A stretch of DNA of 64,000 nt from Eupeodes corollae (lineage: Eukaryota; Arthropoda; Insecta; Diptera; Syrphidae), in the NCBI RefSeq assembly GCF_945859685.1, contig NC_079149.1, positions 130,846,065 to 130,910,064 of the forward strand, read 5' to 3'. A program made the translations under genes and the position numbers. A model generated the notes under the pieces. It saw only the letters and a list, made by a program, of their open reading frames with translations, was not told where the DNA came from and made no database searches. Position 1 is the stretch's first letter; each line of letters opens with the position of its first letter. Positions 48,425 through 58,450 of the stretch are shown here, one piece after another.

Positions 48425-48747
48425 GTATTGGCGTATCGGCTATAACTATTGTCGACGTTACTATCCTCAGTATAGACAAATTAACTATGCTTATAACTTT
48501 TTATCCAATGGAAATCTTCTAAGCCATACAGTATTGCGTTCACGCCCATAGCGACATTGTAATATTCGCAATGTATTTCTTACATTACATTACATTTTCC
48601 GTGAACATGAGCACTAAACTGTCATGATTTGAAAAACAGTCATCCGCCATTTATATTGTTTTGACGATGATTTTTTTTTACTTTCTCGGCTTTCAAATAT
48701 CAAATTGTTTGTGTTCAGCATTTTACTCCGTTTACTCTGTTATTTTA

Positions 48748-48890
48748 TTCTGAGCTCACAGAGCGCGCTCTGAACATATTCAGAGCTAAAAAAGAAACAC
48801 GAATTTGAAGCTCTGAACGATCAGAGCTCAAAAAGAAATACAATTATTTTTTTGACAGTTCGAGCTCTGCTCTGAACTAAAAAAGAAAAA
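48748..48890. repeat. CTCTGAAC repeat, unexpanded copy
   Basis: Matches the leader and first unit of the array at 30756-31410: 'gagctcacagagcgcgctctg', 'aaaaagaaacacgaatttg', 'gaacgatcagagct', then 'gctctgctctgaactaaaaa'. Only one full unit is present. A more diverged further piece follows to about 48970. Confidence 0.75.
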
Positions 48891-49160
48891 CACGATATTA
48901 TGAACTCATAGAACGCCCTCTGAACACGTTCAAAACGAAAAAAGAAACACAAATTTAAAGCTCCAAACGCAATGTTTTGTTTGACAGCTTTAAACTTAAG
49001 AAGAAAAGTCAACTAAGTGTGTTATTACACTCAGACTTTCTGTATGCCGCGTGCTTCGCATATTTTCTTTTAAACACCCATGTTTTTCGGTTGTATGTTT
49101 TTGACACTTCTCTTTCATTGTTTGTTCTCATCCACAAAGTCAAAGTGTGGAAATAATTAA

Positions 49161-50083
49161 TGGCTGAATCATAGACACACCATATAAAGAGCAGAAACAA
49201 ATCTGTCAATCTGGTTTGCCTACAAGCTGAAACGTCTACTTACACGCGCCCTTAGGTCTAACATCAATTCACCACTGCTAACATCAATTCACCACCCTCT
49301 AAAGTCAATTCACCACGAAAATAAGGAATAGTGATAAGAAATTCTTGAGGGGTGGCACCTAGTGGCTACAACGACAATACCTATTGCATTTTTTGGGAAG
49401 AGTACGATAACTCAGGCGACAAAGTTTGATGACGGATTTGTATAGAACAATTAAAAACAAGCATTTTTTACTATGGGAGCGGGTCTGTTTCCCCCCATTT
49501 AGGAGGTAGGGACATTTTAAAAAAATATGTAAGTTAAATGGAAAAAAATAATGGTAATACTTACAACTAAGTTTTATACATTTTTTAAAGCCAACACTTT
49601 TGTCTATTAGCTTTTTTTAATTTCACATTTCAAAATGGACGTAATGTCAAAATTACAAATACAACAATGTAAACAAATGGGTGTTGGAGGGTAAAACGTA
49701 CGAAAGATTCCGGTCTTTATATGGTGTGTCTATGGGCTGAATCACAAACACGCTTCAGCTTCGTCTTCGCCTGACGTTTACGAGTTCAGCCATAGGAATT
49801 CAATGCATGCTATCACAGTGAAGCTTCGACCTCACGTTTCGTTTGAGAATCGTAAGGAAAAGAACGTAATGTAACGTAATGTGACTCCGAACGGAAGCTA
49901 TAGTTCAATTATCTGAACATTTGCTTTGTCTGACAGCTCAACAGCTCCTAAAAAAATGTCAACAAGCAAAATATTTGCTCTTTGGAAGGATGAAATAATA
50001 TAAATGTCATTCAAAGCAACATCGAAGCAGGTCCACCGTAACGCAGACGAAGCCGAAGCTGAAGCGTGTTTGTGATTCAGCCA
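49161..50083. mobile_element. Harbinger-type MITE (family M1), copy C, interrupted by another MITE
   Basis: The left end TGGCTGAAT at 49161 follows TAA (49158-49160). The right end, GATTCAGCCA, finishes at 50083 and is followed by TAA (50084-50086), so a 3-bp TAA target duplication is visible. The element is split after its first nine bases by the insertion at 49170-49734 and resumes at 49735. The inner blocks match copies A and B. Without the insert and its duplicated 8 bp the length is about 350 bp. Confidence 0.88.
49170..49734. mobile_element. hAT-type MITE, 565 bp, inserted in MITE M1 with 8-bp target duplication
   Basis: Terminal inverted repeats CATAGACACACCATATAAAG at 49170 and its complement ending at 49734 match over about 21 bp. 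The flanking GGCTGAAT at 49162-49169 and 49735-49742 is an exact 8-bp duplication, the hallmark of hAT insertions, and it falls inside the M1 terminal repeat. The interior is non-coding. It includes three TCAATTCACCAC words at 49264, 49284 and 49305. Confidence 0.87.
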
Positions 50084-50689
50084 TAAAGAAAACTGAACTT
50101 TTTACTACAGCAATGATTATTGACGGATACGGATAATAATTCCGAAATGTTGTTTGATGTGTTAGATGAGTATGCTTTGAAAATTCCCAAGCAAAAGAAA
50201 ACGGAAATTGGATTGAAATCTGGAGAGAATCCTTCATTCTCTTGACAAAAGAACTAAAAAATGATAATCTATCGTTTTTAAATTATATAAGGATGAGAGA
50301 AGACACTTTTAACCCGCTTTTTGAGAGACAGCAAAGTTGACTATCAATTTGTTTCAACGGTTGAAACATTCCAAGGCTTAAAATACCAGGCTAGACTCTC
50401 TTAATCATTCCCTCATTTAATTCGGTTATAAGGTCTTTGCTTCACTTGAAATTGTCCGGCGGCAAATTTCTTGTTTACTCGAAACCACTAGAAACAATAA
50501 TAAAGCAACGCCAAGAAACAAAAAAAGGCAAGAAAAAGAAACGTCAAAATCCATCCAAGACAATCCTAAACCCACAACTCTGCGGGTTGAGACTTTTTAA
50601 AGTATTTCTATGTTATCTACTTTCTCTTTCGCACTTATTTGCATCTTTCTTAAAATGTCTGAGGGTAATAACACACTAAGGGAACAGAT

Positions 50690-50830
50690 TTATTTTGTTC
50701 AACATAAATTTTCTCAATTTGGAAGCGTCTTACGATTTATGAGTAACTGTCAAATCTCACTGAACACAAATGTCAACACAACTTGACATTCTCAACTGTC
50801 AAACCAAAGAAAACAACCAGCTTCTTATGC
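50690..50830 (-). repeat. Short dispersed repeat (family D), copy 3, inverted
   Basis: The reverse complement shows the block order of 2275-2430: TTTGACAGTTGAGAATGTCAA (50802 to 50782), 'tgttgacatttgtgttca', 'cataaatcgta' and 'gacgcttccaaattgag'. Confidence 0.65.
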
Positions 50831-51062
50831 TACTTTAAAACATCCCCATAACGCCCCAAATTCCCCTATTTTCTGAAACTCTTACGCATCGTCTTTCCAA
50901 TCGCCTTTTATATTCAATCAAACTTGATGCTCATTAAATGCTAAGATTAGTAGAAATACATTTTTGTTGTTGAAAGGTGTTTATATTTATACGTCTCATT
51001 GCTTTGTCCGCTGAAATTTTGAGAGATAACCTAATTCCAAAAAGACATCGAACAAAAGAATT

Positions 51063-52304
51063 ATGACGCATTCTTCAAACGCTCAAAGTCGTCTTATCCC
51101 AGTGCCAAATGATGAATTAACAAAACTTCGTGACCTTTATCTCCGTGATTGGCCTAAAAATTGTGTTGGCTATTACACATTGGACAATTTTATCCGATGG
51201 TTGCAGAAAGATCCACAAATTAAAGCTCTGTCCATTCTCACTTTAAGTAACAACGTCGAAAGCAGCGTCGTCGTCGTCGGTGACAGAAGCGATGGCAATG
51301 GCGATGGCAACGGCGACAACGATGACAATGACTGGCGGGTCGATGGAACATTCGTGCTTGTAGTAAGTTCGTTGGCTTGGAAAAACTTATTATTCTCTCT
51401 CTGTGTGGCATTCATACATTTTACAAATAATTCATGTGCCCTCAGGACAGATATCAGCTTTTTTTAAGCACGTTAAATCCCTCTAACGAAAGACTGAGAA
51501 TTGCACTTTCATTGTTGGACTGGTCCCGAGGCTATAAAGTCAGTTCATTTTTGGAACGCCATCGTCCTGCAGTGGTGTCCGTGGTTGAATCATACAAACT
51601 GCATAAGGAATATGATAGCCTAACGCTGGTCTATCATATGCCGCGTTCTGAAGCCATTCAAATGAAAATTGAGTACGTATCTAAAAATATATGTTTCCCT
51701 TTTGCTGGAGCTAGCTTGTTGGGTTTTCCCGATGAGACTTACATAAGTGAAGGGGGCTTCACCGAATGGTGTCAAGGGGTCTGTAGAAAATTTCAACTAA
51801 TGGTTTTTAATTATTGACAGTTGCCCGGAAGGTTTTGTTGTGCGGGAAATGGATGAGGATGATGCTGTTGTGGCAGACAACGTCTGGCCAAATCAACACG
51901 TGGGCTCGTTGTTCCTATTGAAGCGTCTGATTAAATGGAATCCAAATATGGGCGTTTTTACAAAAGCCGACAATCAGTTGGTTGCGTGGTGTTTTAGGTG
52001 GGTTTTTGGATAATACTTAACTTTCCTTACACCTATGAAATCTTATGTACACAGGCTTCAGGGAGGATTCCTGGGAGCTCTTCAAGTAAAAGACACTCAT
52101 CAGCGAATGGGACTTGGAAGTCTGGTGCTGAGAGCAATAACAAAGAAAATCGGTCAAATGAATCAAGATGTCACAGCGTGTGTTGGAACACAGAATACAC
52201 CTTCGAGGAAGATGTTCGAGAGATGTGGCTTCAAGGTAGTTGATAAAGCCTACTGGTTGAGGACATATCCCACCATAAAGGATTTTGAATGGGTTGATGA
52301 ATGA
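51063..52304 (+). CDS. GNAT / glycine N-acyltransferase-like protein, four exons, 317 aa
   Basis: Exons: 51063-51362, 51446-51672, 51821-51997, 52055-52304. All junctions are GT/AG (phases 0, 2, 2), giving 318 codons including the stop. The N-terminal part LTKLRDLYLRDWPKN and DGTFVLV parallels WPKLRDLYAVRK and DGTFILD of the gene at 11503-12570, and the first two introns sit at the same positions. The third intron (51998-52054) is absent there. The C-terminal GNAT core reads ADNQLVAWCFRLQGGFLGALQV, then the canonical CoA loop QRMGLGSLVLRAI, then TPSRKMFERCGFKV. A Gly/Asp/Asn-rich low-complexity insert lies at residues ~72-95. It probably uses acyl-CoA to acylate a small amine; the substrate is unknown. 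No signal peptide is seen. The two genes are on opposite strands and ~39 kb apart. Confidence 0.9.
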
Positions 52305-54590
52305 TTTGTAAATTCATAGAAAAATATAAGAATGTATTAATTAAGTATTCAAATTTTTGAGGGTTTTGTTGTATGACTTGAAGCCCCTTTTGAATTCTAA
52401 CACAATAACTCGTGGTTTTATGCAAAAAGGATGACATTTTTAGGTAACATCTCATTAAATAGGAATCCTCATCCTCAGATATGCATTCAAGTGGATAATT
52501 CAAATACCTGTCCCTGTCCACGTGAATATCTAATTGAAAATAATGGAATTCTAAATGAGAGTGTTCCTGTTCCCTTTTTCCATTGCGGTTGATTATGTAC
52601 GTCGTCGTTGTGTGTCGGTCATGCAGTTTGCATGATGCATACAACTGCTTTGTAAAAGAGATTTATTTTCACATGGACAAGTAGTTGAAACTTGTCCTTA
52701 GTTCTATATCGTCCTTGGTGTTCTCTTGATGGTGCTTATATATAGTCCTAACAGTTTTTATTCTAATTCTAGGTTTGAATAAAATTTATGGAATAATTTC
52801 AAAATGGGCATCACATTGCTGCATAAGACCGACCGAAACGACGCCAAGTATACTTCTGCAAAACTGCAGTTGTGGGAGCATAAAGCAAAATGAATGTCAA
52901 CTACTTTTGCAAAACTATATTATAATATGTAGTTAAACGTATTTGCATCTTTTTTAGACTTAGCGAGACGACCGACGACAAAAAGAATGCGGGAAGCCTC
53001 TCTTGAATTTTATGTTTTCCATGGTGAAATAAAGAAAAAGAATATAAATGAAGAATGTGTGAAAGTTTTTATTTTATATTCTTTTTGTTATATTTTTTTT
53101 GGATCTTGTTTTCAAGAAAAAGGGTTAATGTCTTACTTTTGAAATTCAAATTTCAAAAAATAAAGGTATATAAAGTCATGCTAACCAAGGTTTGAGTGGA
53201 GAACCATAAGGTTGTAAGAGAGAGTACGATGGAAAAGAAGGATTACCTCTTGACTACATCGTCAGTTTGTTCATAAGTTAGTCGGTCGTAGTTATGGCAG
53301 TCATGGATCATAGCCTTCTCTTAACTGAAAATAGGTTTGTGTGAGGAAAAACAAGTGTTTTCTACAGGGTCGCATTTATTAAACTTTATGTCAAAATTAA
53401 AAAAAGTTTTTATGTGAAGAACTCTTTATGGCCCATAAGATTTAATTTCTTTATTCAATTTATTGAGATTTTTCTTCTTGTTTCTTGGAACATACGTCAA
53501 AACAAAATTTGTTGTCATTTGAACATGGCTTAAACAATATGCATTTGAAAACTCCATCTGTTGTATTTTGATACTTAATGCGATTTTTATTTTAACGCAT
53601 CCATTTATTGACAGCTAATGCAAACATAACTCAATTTTAATGTGATAAAAATGTATGTACCTATGTCAAATATATTTTTATTGAATAAACCGGTCTTTTT
53701 TCTATAATTACAGAATATACATGTTTATTTTTTTAACTTCTGGTTAGGATAAGGAAGTGTGTTTAGTACGATTCGTCTGAACCAAAACACTACTGGAAAT
53801 ATCCGGCTCGAAGGACCAAATCTCAGTCTTTGTATTTTCAGCAAAATCTTTCCACCAAAGAATGTGCACATGTGTTGCAAGTTGCAGTGATACATATAAA
53901 ACATACACCAGTCAAATCGAGAACAATTTCGAACTTAACTGGCTCCAGGAGTTAGTGCTGGTCGATTTTGACGTATTTAGAATGTCACTAACCGAGCTTT
54001 GACACATGGTTAGCAAATTGTTATAATACATTAGTGATTTTGTTTTGGCGTCAAGTTGGCAGGATAATCTGTTCTACGTAAAAGAAGGTACCTTAATTGA
54101 TAACGTTGGTTTATAGACAGTGACTTTCATAATATTTACGACCGTCCGCGTAAAAGAAGACCAAAAAACTTCAAAGAAGGTGCATTGGAGATATTGCTGA
54201 TTTGAGATCCATACCAAGCTCAAGAAAATTATTCTTTAACAAAAGGTATTTCACACTTTTCCACACATTTTCAAGTGATTACTTTTCCTTTTGAAAAACT
54301 GCCTTACCGGTAAAAACAGGTGCGTTTTTTCCGTCTCCAAGAACAAAAAGTCACGAGCTCTGTCCGGTTAAGTCTCTGCTGTATTTTTGATTGAATCAGT
54401 TACGTGTTTTTATTTTGAGCTGTTGAAACTAAAAGTACAAATTATCTTTAGAAAACGTTATCAACTTCAGTAAATGCAATTAAGCCTTAAACTACACAAA
54501 AAGCCTCGGTTACCAGATGAACAAAAAAAAACGTTGGACTTACATTTACAAACCAATTTTGACATACTTGTAACGTTCAATGTCAAAGTG
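52305..54590. other. Gene-free stretch downstream of the acyltransferase
   Basis: Holds the 3' UTR of the preceding gene (length unknown; a candidate AATAAA lies near 52779). No other coding frame could be supported; a minus frame at 52231-52644 overlaps the gene's end and has no domain. Confidence 0.5.
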
Positions 54591-54600
54591 GGTTGGGGTC

Positions 54601-54770
54601 GAAATCCCGAAAACCAAAAATCCCGAAAACTCAAAATCCCGAAAAGCCACAATCCCGAAAACGCAAAATCCCGAAAACCCTAAATCGAAATCCCGTAAAA
54701 TTATATGAAATGAAAAATGTGAGCAAATCTTTTATTTTATATAATTTTTCGGGATTTCGATTTCGAAATG
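54601..54770. repeat. 16-bp minisatellite (ATCCCGAAAACCCAAA) with adjacent inverted repeat
   Basis: Five or six degenerate 16-bp units run from 54602 to about 54690. They are followed by an internal inverted repeat, 'aaatcgaaatcccgtaaaat' (54681) against 'attttt.cgggatttcgattt' (about 54745-54767). The same unit occurs in reverse orientation at 58316-58450. Confidence 0.8.
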
Positions 54771-55236
54771 GGTTGCAAAAGCATAATAGCATCAAATCAA
54801 AGTGTTTTTTATATAAGATCGGGAATTGCAAGGACAACCTACACATTTTTTTTTTTGAAGGTCACCAATACAAAAAACCTTAAAAAAAATTCCGTTAGAT
54901 TCTCTTCTTCTCTTCTTCTTAGAAGAATGTTTATGTTATAATTTTTTTTTAAATTGTGCGATTATACTTTTGAAATGCAGAAAAAACTGGTTTTATTCTA
55001 AACATTAGAAGAGAAAGTAACGGAACATATGTTTTCTCTCAATTTTCTTATGCTCGTATAATGTTTTGAATTGTGCGATTATATTTTTGCAAAGCACTGT
55101 AATTATGATCATATGATAACTAACTGTTCGGTTCCGTTAGTTTTTCTTTGAACATAATCTGTTCTTTGTCAAAGTTCTCAGTGATGTGATGTGTTGTGAT
55201 TTATAAAGTGCAAATAAATATTTCATGGAACTTAAA

Positions 55237-55545
55237 ATAAATAAATAAATTGGGTGGCGCGACAGTCCGTTGAGAACCAAGTCCTAGTGACTTACAACTC
55301 TCAACCATTCCTGTGCGAGTAATGTTGTCAGGAATGGAGGGGACCTACAGTTTATATGCCGACTCCGAACGGCTAATTTTGAGAAAGCACTTTTTCATGA
55401 CAAGAGTTACTCTTGGAGAATTTGTCAATTCCTCGCAAGAGGCAGTACCCGTGAAAAGGCTTTAGATGGCATAGGCAGGGATCGAACCCAAGACCTTTAG
55501 CATGACAGTCCAACGCACTAACCATCATGCCACGGGTACCACTTT
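55237..55545 (-). mobile_element. tRNA-derived SINE, copy 2, perfect 16-bp target duplication
   Basis: The minus-strand tRNA-like head starts at 55545: 'ggtacccgtggcatgatgg' (box A), CTGTCAT loop (tRNA-Asp-like) and box B GGTTCGATCCC (55478-55488). The body follows, and then a 3' end at low coordinate with (ATTT)n. TTTCATGGAACTTAAA is duplicated exactly at 55221-55236 and 55546-55561. It is better preserved than the copy at 46549-46858 and has inserted within the transposon region 54601-58450. Confidence 0.92.
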
Positions 55546-55929
55546 TTTCATGGAACTTAAATTAATAAAATCGTGAGTACCTACAAATATTTCATTAATA
55601 ATAATTTTGTATCTAAATTGTTAAATAAATTGTGTTAATTTTTTGTTCTAAGCAAAAATGAACGTAACAACAGTAAACACAAATAAAGGCAAAGAAAAAT
55701 TATGTATTGATGGTTTTAATTACCATTTGAATTAAAAATATAAAGATTATTTTTATTGGGAGTGTGGAGAACGGAAAGAAATATCGTGTATGTCGCGAAT
55801 GACCACAACTTTAAATGATGAAGAAATTCACAAAGTGAAAACCCCAGGGACACGTTGATGGCCACATAGTTCCGTTGTTGTACTTCTGGAACTGCCTATA
55901 ATGATGAAAACGAAAAGGAGCAAAACTAT

Positions 55930-58005
55930 TTTACTGCGACAAGAACTAGTGGAACAAAAATGAAGTTAAGAAAAGTTTCTCAGAAAACATTCATTGAAAG
56001 TACCAGTTCGGAAAACGAAGACTTTTCAGCTGATGAAAGTGTTTTCTCTCCTGCAGAAGGTTAAGGTTCAGAGGGTGACAGTGATTCATCAAATATATCC
56101 AGTAATGATAAGACTGAATTACAACCAGAAGTCTCGGTGGCCAATTTACCTTTAAAGAAGGAAAAAAAAAATCTTTGAACCCTAACAGTTGGAAGTAGAA
56201 TGTTTCACAAAAATTACGCAACTCTGGACAAAGCTATGTTTCGAAAAGGGGTAAGTTTTTTAAGGAACAAGTTATGGGGCCACCTTGCCCTAATCGTTGT
56301 AAGTTGGCATGCTCAACAAAATTTGCGAAAACTTAAGAACGGAACTTTTCAATAAATATTGGAGTCTCGGTTCTTTTCAACATCAACGTGATTTTTTAAA
56401 CTCTTGCATTGAACGACTGCAGTGTAAATACCATCGCATATCTGTATCTAAAAAAACGCCAAGGAATCAAAACTGTGCCTTTTTCTTAATGAATAATGAA
56501 AACAAAGTTCGAGTGTGCAAACAATTTTTGACCAGCACATTTTCAGTGTCAGAAAGAGTTGTTCGAACAGTTATTGAGAACAAGGCATCAGGTGAAATGG
56601 TCAAAGAAGATCAACGCGGAAAGCATTCCAATCATCCGAAAACTAACAGCGAAATACTTGATTCAATAAGGGACATAAACTCCATTCTACGAATCGAAAG
56701 TCACTATTTGAGGGCTCAGACTTCAAGGGAGTTTATAGACGGTGGGCTGTCTATTGCTGTAATGTATAGGCATTATAAAACGGATCGAACTTCTCTCCAA
56801 AAAAAAGTTGCCAGTTTTGATGCATACGCAAGAATAGTCAATAATGAGTTTAATAGTGGATTCTTTGCACCAAAAAAGGATCAGTGCGACATATGCGAAG
56901 CCTTTAAAAATTCAAAAGGAGAGGAAAAGGTGCAGCTAGAAAGCTCTTACAAGCTACACCAGGAGGAAAAAAATTAAGTCGGGATGAAAAGACCAAAGAC
57001 AAAGAAAACACATCCAACTTAGTAGTAGCCACGTACGACTTACAAGCTGTTCTTCCAGTTCTGTTGGAACTGCTTTTTTTATAAATCAAGACTTAACTGT
57101 TATAGCTGTAAGTAAAATAAGTAATACCTGCATAATTTAACTCTTAACATTTCAATGATGCTAAAATGTCGGTCACTCGTCCAGGTTCAGACGTTGTGTT
57201 TTACACCGACAACTGTGGTGGTCAGCAGAAGAATAGGTGATACAATTACATACTTAAACTTCCTAAGAATAGTAAAATTTTGACGAGATTTTGATTTCAG
57301 GTTCATAATCCAATTATGTATTTGTATGCAGTAGAAAATGTCTCAATAAAGTCCATAACGCATAAATTTCTTATTCGAGGTCACACACAGAATGAAGGCG
57401 ATGCCGTTCATAGTGTTATTGAAAGGTCACTGAAGAAAGCCAAAAAATCGGGACCAATATACGTACCCGACCAATATGTGTCGATCATAAGAACAGCAAA
57501 AAAAGGAAGTGCTTTCATAGTAAAGGAATTGCACTATAAGGACTTTTACGATTTAAAGTTGCTTTCTGAGGAAATGTGTTTTAATATTTCCAAAAACATT
57601 AATGGCGATCCCATTAAAAAATCAGAAATTAAGCTTTTACGCTTTGAAAGGCAGTAATGTATACTTTTACAAAACAAATTATAGTGAAATAACTTGGGAA
57701 CAAGTTCTGTTTAAGTCGACAAACCGTGCGTCGATCTTTTGCCGCAAAGGAGTTTCAAGGTATACAATTAAAGCCCGCCTACACATCAAAAATACCATTG
57801 GCACCAAAAAAAAAAGCAGATTTATTGAGTTTACTAAAAAGTAACTTCATTCCAAGTTACTATGAGCCTTTTTTTACTAGCATTTTTTATGTTTATTTAT
57901 TACTAATCACCATTCTGTTTATTTGTACTAAAATTATTATTAACACCGTTAGAAGTAGACAAAAATTACTGAACTTCCAAAAACTGTGTTTAATTACCCT
58001 TGAAT
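55930..58005 (+). pseudogene. Decayed DDE-like transposase gene with introns and frameshifts
   Basis: In order: an acidic Ser-rich start (about 55960-56140, with an in-frame stop near 56062); a region with VMGPPCPNRCKLACS (about 56270-56310); after a shift, the frame 56309-56977 with FNKYWSLGSFQHQRDFLNS, RVCKQFLTSTFSVSERVVR, SHYLRAQTSREFIDG and CDICEAF. Then NLVVATYDLQAVLPV (about 57015-57060), DVVFYTDNCGGQQKN (about 57190-57235), an intron-like gap to an AG at 57300, and GHTQNEGDAVHSVIERSLKK (about 57380-57440). The aspartates in ATYDLQ and YTDNCGG and the later His/Asp/Glu cluster look like a DDE/DDD catalytic core. The family is common in insects and some cnidarians; I suspect a Sola-like superfamily but cannot prove it. 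Multiple frame breaks make it inactive. Confidence 0.75.
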
Positions 58006-58177
58006 AAATAGTTTATTTTATAAAAATTAAAACCGTTTTCAAAATGTTAAATCGTGTTTTCCGAAGCAACGACTTTTTTGCACTTCCGTCATTGTACCAC
58101 CGGAGGTGCGGGAAATGATAAAGCTATGTTTTTTTTATCTTCTGAAAAACATTAAAAAATGTATGTACACATTTTAG

Positions 58178-58315
58178 ATTTCAGTTTGCAAAGGATGCTT
58201 AAAAGCCTTGCCTTCGTTCCACCCGAAGAAATTTCTAGCTATTTTGATAGACTTCGGTCGGAATGCTTGGAAACTTCTAAACCAGTTATGAAATGGCTTG
58301 CCGAAAATTACGTAT
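58178..58315 (+). pseudogene. Fragment of MULE-type transposase C-terminal region
   Basis: Following an AG acceptor-like site (ttttag, about 58177), one frame reads DFSLQRMLKSLAFVPPEEIS then SYFDRLRSEC...AENYV. This resembles the part of MULE transposases after the catalytic domain (LKALAFLPPEE..., FEENY). The frame then runs into the minisatellite at 58316. The piece is short, so the assignment is tentative. Confidence 0.5.
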
Positions 58316-58450
58316 TTGGATTTTGGGTTTTCGGGATTTTGGGTTTTCGGGATTTTGGGTTTTCGAGATTTTGGGTTGTCTGGATTTTGGGTTTTCGGGA
58401 TTGTGGGTATTCGGGATTCTGGGTTTTCGGGAAAGTAGGTTTTCGTTATT
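58316..58450. repeat. 16-bp minisatellite in inverted orientation (TTTGGGTTTTCGGGAT)
   Basis: About eight degenerate units; the reverse complement equals the unit at 54601-54690. The two arrays thus form a 3.9-kb-spaced inverted pair around the transposase relic and the SINE. Frames read through it (FGFWVFGILGFRDF...) are artefacts of the repeat. Confidence 0.85.

Noticed and set aside
52231..52644. 137-codon minus frame overlapping the end of the acyltransferase gene
   Set aside because: Antisense to a real exon at one end and without domain similarity.
54593..54883. Frames rich in arginine/proline/lysine repeats at 54.5-54.9 kb and FGFWVFGILG-type at 58.3 kb
   Set aside because: Artefacts of reading the 16-bp minisatellite in frame.
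55460..55545. tRNA gene (minus strand)
   Set aside because: The tRNA-like sequence is the head of a SINE with an attached body, a tail and a target-site duplication, not a stand-alone tRNA.
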